Shown in pieces: positions 9,926 through 17,653 of a DNA stretch of 64,000 nt (position 1 is the first letter of the stretch; each line of letters starts with the position of its first letter). Under the pieces are notes generated by a model. It was not told the DNA's origin. It did not search any database and saw nothing but the letters and a program-made list of their open reading frames with translations. Origin of the DNA: Sphingorhabdus sp. SMR4y (GTDB lineage: Bacteria > Pseudomonadota > Alphaproteobacteria > Sphingomonadales > Sphingomonadaceae); the NCBI RefSeq assembly GCF_002218195.1, contig NZ_CP022336.1, positions 2,413,001-2,477,000 on the forward strand, read 5' to 3'. The translations under genes were made by a program, and so were the position numbers.

Positions 9926-10588
9926 TCAACCCGTAGTCGAAGCAGTCACTTCGGTTGTACCGGTGGTATTGTTGGAATCCTTTTTGGGCAGTTCCTGCCC
10001 TACTGTTGCCGGAAGAAATACTGCAAGGAATGCCTTGGTATCTTGGGCATGGTTCCGCTTCGACTGAGAGCGTGACAGGATGTTCAGGCCGATGATTTGA
10101 GCCAGCGCCATTGTCGCCGTCTGGAGCGCCTGATGCTCGCTCTTTCCCAGTTCGATATAGGCATCGGCAATCAAGCTGATCCGGTCCTGATCGACGCGCC
10201 GGGTGGTTTCGGCAGCAATCTCGGAAACCCGCGCCCATTCTTGCAGCGCCCGTTCGACTGAGCCGCCCGGAACATCGTGCCGTCGGTTCAGGGCAAGGGT
10301 GAAAAAATATCGCAGACGATCTAACGGATCGTCGAAGTCACGTTTGCCCGCAAGGCCAATGGCCTTGGTCGCCGAAATATACCAATATGACAGCGTCTCG
10401 TAGAGAAGCGTCTCTCTGTCTTGGAAATGCCAATAGAAGCTTCCTTTAGTTACATTCAGCTCCTTGGCTAATGTTTCTATCTGAATGCCGGCGACACCAA
10501 CTTCACCTATCTTGCTGAGCGTATGCTTTAACCAGATGTCCTTTGACAGCCTGTTCCGTTTTTTCGATCCGTTACTAGCTTCGGACAT
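9926..10588 (-). CDS. TetR/AcrR family transcriptional regulator
   Basis: A 220-residue regulator. The N-terminal HTH (about 28-58) reads GIQIETLAKELNV followed by TKGSFYWHFQDRETLL, the canonical TetR signature. The C-terminal ligand domain is family-variable and ends in a Ser/Thr-rich tail. It is convergent with the TonB receptor and divergent from the region ahead of the first Rieske gene. It could repress the receptor, itself or the Rieske operon. Ligand and target are unknown. Confidence 0.88.
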   Translation of the reverse strand: MSEASNGSKKRNRLSKDIWLKHTLSKIGEVGVAGIQIETLAKELNVTKGSFYWHFQDRETLLYETLSYWYISATKAIGLAGKRDFDDPLDRLRYFFTLALNRRHDVPGGSVERALQEWARVSEIAAETTRRVDQDRISLIADAYIELGKSEHQALQTATMALAQIIGLNILSRSQSKRNHAQDTKAFLAVFLPATVGQELPKKDSNNTTGTTEVTASTTG

Positions 10589-11283
10589 GGCATTCCCTAA
10601 TTTTACAATCCAGTTCGAAGGTTTCGTTTTTCGGACCGCTTACCGCTTTAATGGCGAGACGCTTGACATTGCAGATGTTGATGGCCGTATCTGCAGCATC
10701 AAGGCTGCTTTGACAATCCAGGTAATTATACCGCGGCAGTGAGGATTGGGTCAAGGTGCCTCCTGATAATCCGGCATTGATTATGCTGGCCGAACTTGTG
10801 GAATTCAGACTCTAAACGGATACTCGGATCGCGTCGCTCGGTATCAGCGAACCTCGACATATCACCGTTACAGCCTCCCGAGCTGAGGCACTCGATCTTG
10901 GTCGGCAGCTCAAGGATACCCTGCTTGCACTGAATGAGTTTACTCGGCCGAACATGCATGGTGGAGCCGATAACCCAAACCCAGACGAACTTCGTGCCCA
11001 AAGCAAAAAGCTCATTCGGATCGTCGGCAGTTACTAGCGGCTTCGTCTAAATCTGAATCTTGGGGAATGTTGAGCAGGTCATCGCGCATGTAGACGCTCA
11101 GCTTGCATGCCAGAATTGTGAACGAATACCCAGCTACTTTCCTGGGTGAGGAATGGCTTTATGCATTGTCAGCCCCTTATCGCTGGTCCTGAGGAAATGC
11201 TGGAGGACGGCGCCGATATGGATGACGATGGCGGTTACGACCCTTCTGATGATCCTTGGGGGGCGTGAGAGGGTCAGGCGTTT
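10589..11283. other. Intergenic region with decayed coding fragments
   Basis: This gap holds the tetR promoter side and no intact gene. In one plus frame, 10726-11037 reads like protein (LIMLAELVEFRL, then TDTRIASLGISEPRH and NPDELRAQSKKLIRIVGSY) but is interrupted by TAA at 10813-10815. A second short open stretch, 11161-11268, encodes an acidic tail (EDGADMDDDGGYDPSDDPWGA) before TGA. Neither has a recognisable family or a good ribosome site. They look like remnants of genes left by rearrangement. Confidence 0.4.
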
Positions 11284-11374
11284 TATTTATATCAATGTTA
11301 TATTTAATATTGACTCGGCTTTGCGGCACTCTATTAAATTGAAAGCGATAGGACGGAGTGGAGAAATAACGCTG
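11284..11374 (+). promoter_or_regulatory. Catabolic promoter-leader cassette, copy 1
   Basis: An AT-rich stretch carries the near-palindrome AATGTTA-TATT-TAATATT (11294-11311). It runs into a -35 TTGACT (11310-11315), a 16-nt spacer and a -10 TATTAA (11332-11337). From the -10 to the ATG at 11375 is 37 nt, including GGAG at 11360. Copies 2 and 3 (16282-16362 minus; 17465-17555 plus) have the same elements and exactly the same spacings. The palindrome overlapping the -35 suggests a repressor operator. Confidence 0.7.
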
Positions 11375-12598
11375 ATGAAACCCGCAACGATGCAACAGCT
11401 CTATGCCGATACTCAAGAGATGCTGAGCCTCCAAGAAACCGGCATCGTGCGGCAAGCGCGCCAAGTGGCAATGCTTGACGCCAGTCAATATACGGACGAG
11501 GCGCAGTTCGCCGCCGAACAAAAAGGGATCTTCCAACGCTTGCCCCTGATGCTGTCGGCGAGTTGCGAGTTGTCTGAGCCCGGAAGCTACAAGACGATGG
11601 ATATTGCAGGCGTCCCGGTCCTGCTCGTGCGTAGCAAGGACGGGGTGGCGCGCGCGTTCCTCAACAGTTGCACGCATCGCGCCAGTCCCGTCGCAAAAGG
11701 TTGTGGCAAGGCCGCACGCTTCACTTGCCCTTATCATGGCTGGACATTCGGGCGGGAAGGCAATCTTATCGGGATTGCCTCTCGCGAAAATTACGGCGAC
11801 ATAGATCCAGAGGACCACGGCCTGATCTGTTTTCCGGTGCATGAGCAGTCAGGGTTGATCTGGGCTATTCTGGATCCCGATGCCCCCGCAGATTTTTCAG
11901 CATTTCTGGGTAAATTTACGGAAATGCTTGGTGGTTTCGGATTTGAAAATTGGCATTTTGGTCAACGGACGACCCTTGAAGGTGCCAACTGGAAATTGGC
12001 CTTTGATGCCCATCTGGAATTCTACCATCTCCCGGTGCTTCATCGCGAGACATTCGGGACAGAGATAGGAAATGCTGCGCAATATCAATATCATGGACCC
12101 CATTTTCGTTTACGCCATGTCGGAAAACGGAGCGAGTCGTCGGTTCCCGATAGTCTTTCTGTCCTTGAGGGCCTGTCTCGCGAAGACTGGCCGATGGAGC
12201 CTCTTTTTTCGGGAGAATGGATTCTCTTTCCCAACGTCTCGATCAACAGTTTTTTCCAGGGCGGCCGGGGCGTGATTATTTCACAGATTTTTCCAGGAAA
12301 TACAGTCGGCGAATCTGTCACGATCCAGACCTATCTCCACGAAAATCCCCAGAATGATAAGGATCGGACCGCTGGGGCCGAGCTGACGGCATTCATCGCG
12401 CATGTTGTTAGAGACGAAGACTTGCCGATGTCGAGGGATCAGCAACATGTCCTGTCGTCCGGCCTTCAAAAATCAGTGCAATTCGGGTGCAATGAAGGCG
12501 GCCTGCAGCATTTTCATCGCTGGGTGAAACATTGTTTAAGCATGGACGAGAAGCAACCCCTTGCAGACCTCATGGCTGCGGCTCCTGATATTCCATAA
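11375..12598 (+). CDS. Rieske aromatic ring-hydroxylating oxygenase, alpha subunit
   Basis: A 407-residue oxygenase. The Rieske [2Fe-2S] site is Cys99-x-His101 (CTHRASPV) and Cys118-x2-His121 (CPYHGWTF). The catalytic domain has NWKLAFDAHLEFYHLPVLH with iron ligands His218 and His223. An upstream in-frame ATG at 11153 lies before the promoter; ATG 11375 is correct, with GGAG 11 nt upstream. The first residues (MKPATM, then QQLYADT) are homologous to the leader peptide of copy 3. The enzyme would hydroxylate an aromatic or alicyclic ring. No beta subunit, ferredoxin or reductase gene is adjacent. It is followed 58 nt later by the FadH-like reductase. Confidence 0.9.
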   Translation: MKPATMQQLYADTQEMLSLQETGIVRQARQVAMLDASQYTDEAQFAAEQKGIFQRLPLMLSASCELSEPGSYKTMDIAGVPVLLVRSKDGVARAFLNSCTHRASPVAKGCGKAARFTCPYHGWTFGREGNLIGIASRENYGDIDPEDHGLICFPVHEQSGLIWAILDPDAPADFSAFLGKFTEMLGGFGFENWHFGQRTTLEGANWKLAFDAHLEFYHLPVLHRETFGTEIGNAAQYQYHGPHFRLRHVGKRSESSVPDSLSVLEGLSREDWPMEPLFSGEWILFPNVSINSFFQGGRGVIISQIFPGNTVGESVTIQTYLHENPQNDKDRTAGAELTAFIAHVVRDEDLPMSRDQQHVLSSGLQKSVQFGCNEGGLQHFHRWVKHCLSMDEKQPLADLMAAAPDIP

Positions 12599-12656
12599 AT
12601 CCGCTCTACCGATAATTGGCGGCCTGTTTGCAGCAGGTCATTCAGGAGAAATTGCC

Positions 12657-14618
12657 ATGGCACTTTATGATAATCTGTTCGAGCCGCTCGCTGTCGGTCC
12701 AGTAACGATACCCAATCGCATCGTCAGATCTGCCCATTCGACATTACTTTCGGGAGAACCTCTGATAGCCTATCATGAAGCGCGGGCGCGCGGCGGCGTC
12801 GGAATGTCCACGCTCGAAGCGACCAACGTGCTTGCACCCGAAGGAACCCGTGTTCCGCTGGGATCGGACGCCGTCCTGCAATTCTACGAAGAGATATCTG
12901 CAAGGATGCGCCCGCACGGGATGAAGCTTTTCCAGCAGATCTATAATCCCGGCGCTAGCGTATCACCCAACTTGCTTCCGTCTCTGGAAAGTCCGCCAAG
13001 TGTGGGAGAAATTCCCAACCCGCTCTACAACATCTCTCCGATGGCGATGACTCGCGGCGAAATTCAGGGAATGACTCAAGCATTCGCCGCTGCGGCTCGC
13101 CGTGTTCGGGATGGCGGGCTGGATGGCGTGGATATCCATGCCTCCTCCGGATACCTGATTCACGAGTTCCTTTCTCCTGCCCTTAATCACCGGGAGGATG
13201 AATATGGAGGCTCATTCGAAAACAGAATGCGTTTTCTCGAGGAAATCATCACCGCCATTCGTGCCGAGATTGGTCATGATATCGCGGTAGGGGTGCGGTT
13301 GCCGAACGAGGATTACACGCCCGGCGGCCTCACGCCCGAACTCAACGCAGCGATCGCCCAGGCGGTGGAAGATGAGGTCGACTATATATCGCTCCACATG
13401 AGCAGCTATTGGCGGTTCCATAAACTGATTGCTCCGGCTGATGATCCGTTGGGCACGGAGATGCCGTCCAATCGAACGATCACTTCGGTCATCAGGAAAC
13501 CACGGATGGTCGTCGGAAGGATCATGACGCTCGACCACGCCAGCGCAATCGTCCGCGAGGGCGAGGGCGATCTTGTATCGATGGTCCGGGCCTTGATCGC
13601 CGATCCCGAACTGGTCAACAAAGCGCGGCGTCTCGAGGAGTCGCGCATCCGGCCGTGTATCGGTACCAACATGGGTTGCGTCGGCCAGATCATGAGCCGC
13701 GGGGTTCTCAGTTGCGTGGTTAACCGGTCGGCGGCGCAGGAGGATACACAGCCATTTGAGCCCGACGATCAAGCGATTCTTCCAAAGAAAATTCTCGTTG
13801 TTGGCGGTGGTCCGGCTGGATTGGAAGCAGCCCGGACAGCGGCCTTGCGTGGTCATAGGGTCAGCCTGCATGAAGCCACCAAGTCGCTTGGCGGGCAACT
13901 GGTCTACGCGCGGCAAGCGCCGCACCGGGCCGATCTGGGGCTGATAATTGACTATTTGGTCAGCGAACTGAATAGTCTCGAGGTCGATATTTCCATCAAC
14001 TCGCTAGTTGATGAGGACGTCATCGCAGACATCGCTCCCGATGAAATCATTCTGGCAACGGGCAGCACGCCTCGCACGGACGGGTTTCAGGTGGCATTTC
14101 CGGTCGAGCCAGTTCCAGGACATCACTTGCCTCACGTTCATACGAGCTGGGACGTCTTTTCAAAGCATATCGTCTCCGGCTTCTCCGGCCAAGCCTTGGT
14201 TTTCGATGATATAGGGACTTTCGAGGCAATTTCGGTCGCCGACGTCTTGCTTGCCGCAGGTCTCAAAGTAACGATGGTTTCGCGCTTCGAGAAGATAGGC
14301 GAGGAAGTGCCGTTCCCACCCGTAACTGTTGGGGCGGCGCGCGAAAGGCTGATGGCGGGGAACTTTGATTTTATTGGCGGGCATTGCCTGCGCCGCATCG
14401 AACAGGGCGCCGTCCATATCGGGGTGCCGTTTACCGCACGCGAAAGGACGCTGGCGGCAGATAACGTTGTGATGGTGGGCTTCAAGCAGCCCAATCGCGA
14501 TCTTGTTGAGGCCATCCGGTCGATGGATCGGACGGTCCATCTGATTGGCGACGCATTGGGGCGCAACGACCTGATGAGCGCTATACATGGCGGTGCTGAT
14601 ATCGGCAGATCAATCTGA
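12657..14618 (+). CDS. Old Yellow Enzyme / 2,4-dienoyl-CoA reductase-like flavoprotein
   Basis: A 653-residue protein with the FadH architecture. An N-terminal FMN TIM barrel (about 1-330; NHREDEYGGSFENRMRF is a family signature) leads to an iron-sulfur linker, then an FAD/NAD(P) domain starting VVGGGPAGLEAA (about 380). AGGAGA lies 8 nt before ATG 12657. The linker has Cys334, Cys341 and Cys353 spaced as in FadH, but the second cluster ligand is Thr337 (CIGT instead of CIGC). The enzyme probably reduces a C=C bond conjugated to a carbonyl. Loss of one ligand may mean an altered or absent [4Fe-4S] cluster. Confidence 0.85.
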   Translation: MALYDNLFEPLAVGPVTIPNRIVRSAHSTLLSGEPLIAYHEARARGGVGMSTLEATNVLAPEGTRVPLGSDAVLQFYEEISARMRPHGMKLFQQIYNPGASVSPNLLPSLESPPSVGEIPNPLYNISPMAMTRGEIQGMTQAFAAAARRVRDGGLDGVDIHASSGYLIHEFLSPALNHREDEYGGSFENRMRFLEEIITAIRAEIGHDIAVGVRLPNEDYTPGGLTPELNAAIAQAVEDEVDYISLHMSSYWRFHKLIAPADDPLGTEMPSNRTITSVIRKPRMVVGRIMTLDHASAIVREGEGDLVSMVRALIADPELVNKARRLEESRIRPCIGTNMGCVGQIMSRGVLSCVVNRSAAQEDTQPFEPDDQAILPKKILVVGGGPAGLEAARTAALRGHRVSLHEATKSLGGQLVYARQAPHRADLGLIIDYLVSELNSLEVDISINSLVDEDVIADIAPDEIILATGSTPRTDGFQVAFPVEPVPGHHLPHVHTSWDVFSKHIVSGFSGQALVFDDIGTFEAISVADVLLAAGLKVTMVSRFEKIGEEVPFPPVTVGAARERLMAGNFDFIGGHCLRRIEQGAVHIGVPFTARERTLAADNVVMVGFKQPNRDLVEAIRSMDRTVHLIGDALGRNDLMSAIHGGADIGRSI

Positions 14619-14941
14619 GCGTTCATACGTTGCCGGACCCTTGAACCCAGATACCAACGCGAACCTGCGTTGGTGCGATACCGGCATTGTTGCACAATCG
14701 TTCCGTACGGCCGCCGCTTGCGGCAGGGAATATATCCATTGCCAGACCCAAATGGGTCAATCGTCACCTCCAGTTTGTGGGTAACAAAGCGACCGGCTTC
14801 GAAATCCGCATTCGCTCTTTCAGGCGGGCTTCATTCAGATCAAATAGTCTGACCAGCCAACCCCCCGGGGCTGCAAAATATCGGTCCGTTTCAAGCCTCA
14901 TTCTACCGCCCTTCCGGTAAGAAAGATCGCCTTCCTGTCCC
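14619..14941. other. Convergent intergenic region with hairpin
   Basis: This lies between the convergent flavoprotein and second Rieske gene. ACCAACGC (14653-14660) and GCGTTGGT (14667-14674) form a perfect 8-bp stem with a 6-nt loop. No T-run follows, so a standard terminator is not certain. No coding signal is convincing in the rest. Confidence 0.4.
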
Positions 14942-16237
14942 TCATCCTGCGGCTTCCAACTGTTCCATCTCGGCGACGCGCGGGTCGTTCGGATAGACCC
15001 ACTCCTCGCCGATCACTTGCTCGACGGCCAGACATTCCGGTACCCGGTTCAGGCCGATCATCTTGTCGCAATTCTGGTGGAAGCTGTAGATGCGCGCTTC
15101 CTGATAGCTCAGCGGGACGCTCTTGAAGCCGTCGCTTTCCATGGATTTCTGGATCATCTCGCCAAATTGCGTATCCTCGAGAATGATCGGTGACATGTCG
15201 CGGCCATTGGGCTTGCTCTCGTTTGGCACGGTCCACAGATCGGGCGCCGGTCCGTCGCCCCAGTCCATCGCCATCGTCACCAGTTCCAGCCGGGTGGTGT
15301 TGAGCGAGGTTGGCCAGAAGATCAGCGGCGGGACGAAATAATTGCTCAGCGGTGACACCCAATTGGGGAACATCGTGTAGCTTTGCGTGCAGGTCCGGCC
15401 GAATTCGCCAACGCCTTCGATTTCCTGCCAGTTGGGCGGGCTGTCGATCGCACGGACATGCTCACGATTGGTTTGTTGGGGAGCGGGGGCCAGCATCCGG
15501 GCATGGCCGTTGGGATAGAGGGTGTTCACATTGCGCTTGCTGTCGACCAGCGGCGAAACGGTATCGGGATGGATGAAGGGGACATGATAGACCTCCATAT
15601 TGGCCTCCATCGCCACCTTCCAGTTGCAATTCAGGTCAAACGAATAGCGCGCCGCCAGTCTGATCTTGTCGAAGCGGAATTCCTTCCACTCATCCCAGAC
15701 CGGGCCCAGCCATTGCTTGAGCGGCATCGCATCTGCATCGAAATTCACGAAGATCAGATTGCCCAGCATCTCGCATTTGACCGGAATCAGGCTGCGGCAG
15801 GACATGTCGAACTCGGGTCCGAAATCCTGCTTTTCCGGAACACCGACCAAAGTGCCATCGGTCTTGTAAGTCCAGTTATGATAGCCGCACATAAGCCGCG
15901 GCGACTTGCCTTTTTCCTCGGTCACGACCGGCGCGCCGCGATGACGGCAGGTATTGTAAAAGGCGCGGACTTCACCATCCATGCCGTGCACGATGATGAT
16001 CGGGTCGCCGACCTGCTCCCATTTCATGAAGCAGCCCGGTTCCGGCACTTCGTCGATATGAGCAGCGAACAGCCAGGTCTTCTTCCACAGATATTGCTGT
16101 TCGAGGTCGTAATATTCCTGGCTGGTATAGCGGCCGGCCGGCAGGTCAGGGAGATGGGGAAAGCCTTGGGGCGGGGCCGCGCGAGACGCTTCCCACTCCA
16201 TCAGCCGCTTCATTTGATCGATATAGGCAGGATCCAT
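14942..16237 (-). CDS. Rieske ring-hydroxylating oxygenase, alpha subunit
   Basis: A 431-residue oxygenase. Rieske ligands are Cys97/His99 (CRHRGAPV) and Cys117/His120 (CGYHNWTY). The mononuclear iron motif NWKVAMEANMEVYHVPFIH has ligands His218 and His223. The frame is open to an ATG at 16303, but ATG 16237 starts at the family-like N-terminus. Its A is shared with the TGA of a 14-codon upstream ORF (TGATG). It is only distantly similar to the first Rieske protein, so the two probably act at different steps. It is divergent from a tetR gene, and its promoter is copy 2 of the shared cassette. Confidence 0.88.
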   Translation of the reverse strand: MDPAYIDQMKRLMEWEASRAAPPQGFPHLPDLPAGRYTSQEYYDLEQQYLWKKTWLFAAHIDEVPEPGCFMKWEQVGDPIIIVHGMDGEVRAFYNTCRHRGAPVVTEEKGKSPRLMCGYHNWTYKTDGTLVGVPEKQDFGPEFDMSCRSLIPVKCEMLGNLIFVNFDADAMPLKQWLGPVWDEWKEFRFDKIRLAARYSFDLNCNWKVAMEANMEVYHVPFIHPDTVSPLVDSKRNVNTLYPNGHARMLAPAPQQTNREHVRAIDSPPNWQEIEGVGEFGRTCTQSYTMFPNWVSPLSNYFVPPLIFWPTSLNTTRLELVTMAMDWGDGPAPDLWTVPNESKPNGRDMSPIILEDTQFGEMIQKSMESDGFKSVPLSYQEARIYSFHQNCDKMIGLNRVPECLAVEQVIGEEWVYPNDPRVAEMEQLEAAG

Positions 16238-16281
16238 CACCACGCCCCCGATCCTTCGGTCAGCATTGCTGCGACTGACAT
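16237..16281 (-). CDS. Leader ORF, 14 codons, coupled to Rieske gene
   Basis: ATG 16281 is preceded by AGGAG with 8 nt spacing and encodes MSVAAMLTEGSGAW. The TGA overlaps the ATG of the Rieske gene as TGATG. The ATG lies 37 nt after the -10, the same place as the Rieske start in copy 1 and the leader start in copy 3. All three have a second Met at codon 6. Translation is probable from the ribosome site. A function beyond coupling the next gene is not evident. Confidence 0.5.
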   Translation of the reverse strand: MSVAAMLTEGSGAW

Positions 16282-16362
16282 CAACGTTTCTCCTCGCCCT
16301 CATTCTATTCCGTTCAAATTGATACAGTGCGTGAAGATTGAGTCAATATTAAATATAACATT
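16282..16362 (-). promoter_or_regulatory. Catabolic promoter-leader cassette, copy 2
   Basis: Reading the minus strand, the element AATGTTA-TATT-TAATATT (16362-16345) leads to -35 TTGACT (16346-16341), a 16-nt spacer, -10 TATCAA (16324-16319) and 37 nt to ATG 16281. It drives the second Rieske gene and faces away from tetR at 16562. A CAATATTG palindrome inside the first codons of that tetR echoes part of the motif. Confidence 0.7.
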
Positions 16363-16561
16363 GTTATTTATAAACTGCGGCCTCAGCATCGGCTGGTTGT
16401 TTTGCGTGAAGATGGCAGTTTGCTGCTTGTCGGCCGATCTCGCAATCCTGCCTTGTAATACCAGCCCGGACACCAATCAGAGGCAATCGCGTCCGACAAA
16501 ATTTGCGCGATTGTCATGACCTTGCTGATCGAATAGACCCCAACTTGTCCAAAACTGAGAG

Positions 16562-17161
16562 ATGGTATCAATATTGCCGCGCATAGTAGATCATGATGAG
16601 CGCCGCCGACAAGTCGTCGGGATCGCCAGAAATATATTGTTAGAATATGGGCTGGAAAAACTTACTGTCCGGCGAATTGCAGAGTCCGCGAATCTGAGTA
16701 CAGCCATAATCTCGCATTATTTTCGGGATAAGCGAGAACTCATGCTGTTCATATTTCTGGATACTCTGGAAATCGCCGAAAGCAGGTTCGCCCAGGCCGT
16801 TGAAGCTGATCTATCGACGACGGCCTGCTTGCAGACATTGCTACCCACCGATCAAGAAAGCCGAAATAACTGGAAAGTCTGGATTGCATTTTGGAATATG
16901 ACGCTGACCGATCGGGAGTTTCGACAACAGCAGGTGGCTAGGACCGAGAACACTCTCCGAATGATACGCGGCTTACTCGATCGCAATGCACACCCCCGGT
17001 CGACTGATGAAAATGAAAAGGACGTAGAGGAACGAAGGATATTCGCCGTGCTTGTTGGAATAGCAATCCAGGCCATTCACGATCCTGAAAGCTGGCCTGT
17101 CGAGCAACAGAGCCGCGTGCTGGAAAGTGAATTTGGCCGATTTTCGGACATGACGCGCTAG
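16562..17161 (+). CDS. TetR family regulator (BetI-like)
   Basis: A 199-residue regulator with an HTH near 33-62 (LTVRRIAESANLSTAIISHY then FRDKRELM). Its C-terminal domain has the NNWKVWIAFWNMTLTDREFR segment seen in BetI/TetR_C_6 type repressors. It is divergent from the second Rieske gene and its cassette promoter, and about 400 nt before copy 3. It is therefore the best candidate to bind the three shared operators. Its AT content is higher than that of neighbouring enzymes. Ligand unknown; direct binding is an inference from position. Confidence 0.85.
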   Translation: MVSILPRIVDHDERRRQVVGIARNILLEYGLEKLTVRRIAESANLSTAIISHYFRDKRELMLFIFLDTLEIAESRFAQAVEADLSTTACLQTLLPTDQESRNNWKVWIAFWNMTLTDREFRQQQVARTENTLRMIRGLLDRNAHPRSTDENEKDVEERRIFAVLVGIAIQAIHDPESWPVEQQSRVLESEFGRFSDMTR

Positions 17162-17464
17162 CTGATTATTAGCGGGAGCGGCCGGAGATTGCCTTACAGC
17201 TGCAAACTTTCCGCTCGCTGCCAGAGGCGGCTCGTTTACCCATCATCGATGGTCATATGCTGGAGCGAATGCCAGATATGAACAATATCGTCCCAGTCAA
17301 GCATCCGCTCTTGCCGACACTGCGGCAAACTCTCGCAATCCCAATGATACTCGTTCCAATATCGTGCTCGTGCGCAGTGGTTGCACGCCCATCTCGCAGT
17401 TAAAGCAGCAGCGGCCCGTCTTCGTCTAGTCGGCGACGGATTGTGCCATCCGTTATCGATGATT
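17162..17464. other. Intergenic region, no gene recognised
   Basis: Between the tetR stop and the third promoter cassette. Short open stretches occur but none has a ribosome site or family-like sequence. It may contain decayed coding sequence. Confidence 0.35.
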
Positions 17465-17555
17465 TATTTATATCATTGTTATATTAAATATTGACACGGC
17501 ATCTGCGGCCGATACTAAATCAAACGCAACAAGACGGAGAGGACGAGAAGCGCGG
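17465..17555 (+). promoter_or_regulatory. Catabolic promoter-leader cassette, copy 3
   Basis: The AT-rich stretch (ATCATTGTTATATTAAATA) runs into -35 TTGACA (17491-17496), a 16-nt spacer and -10 TACTAA (17513-17518), with 37 nt to ATG 17556. The downstream untranslated segment also aligns with copy 1 (GACGGAG then GGA/GAG stretches). The palindrome is less perfect than in copies 1 and 2. Confidence 0.7.
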
Positions 17556-17648
17556 ATGGAATCCCAAATAATGAAGCAACTGTGTTCCAACACCGCAAAA
17601 ATTCTGACCGCTCGCGGACGACAACGGTTACAAGCTGAAACGGAGTAA
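17556..17648 (+). CDS. Leader ORF, 30 codons, homologous to Rieske N-terminus
   Basis: It encodes 30 residues beginning MESQIMKQLCSNTAKIL. This aligns with MKPATMQQLYADTQEML at the start of the first Rieske oxygenase, matching at Met1, Met6, Gln8, Leu9, Thr13 and Leu17. Homology fades after about codon 17. The TAA at 17646-17648 overlaps an ATG (TAATG) and lies 5 nt before the next ATG at 17654. It appears to be the truncated 5' end of a Rieske gene left ahead of a new gene. It may now serve for translational coupling. Confidence 0.5.
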   Translation: MESQIMKQLCSNTAKILTARGRQRLQAETE

Positions 17649-17653
17649 TGGCC

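Noticed and set aside
11294-11311. Zur box in the catabolic cassette
   Set aside because: The left half ATGTTATA matches a Zur half-site but the right half (TTAATATT) does not. The context is catabolic, so an AT-rich operator is the simpler reading.
14942-16237. 3-ketosteroid 9alpha-hydroxylase oxygenase (KshA)
   Set aside because: It is longer than KshA, with a CGYHNWTY Rieske box more like ring-hydroxylating dioxygenase alpha subunits. Steroid specificity is not supported.
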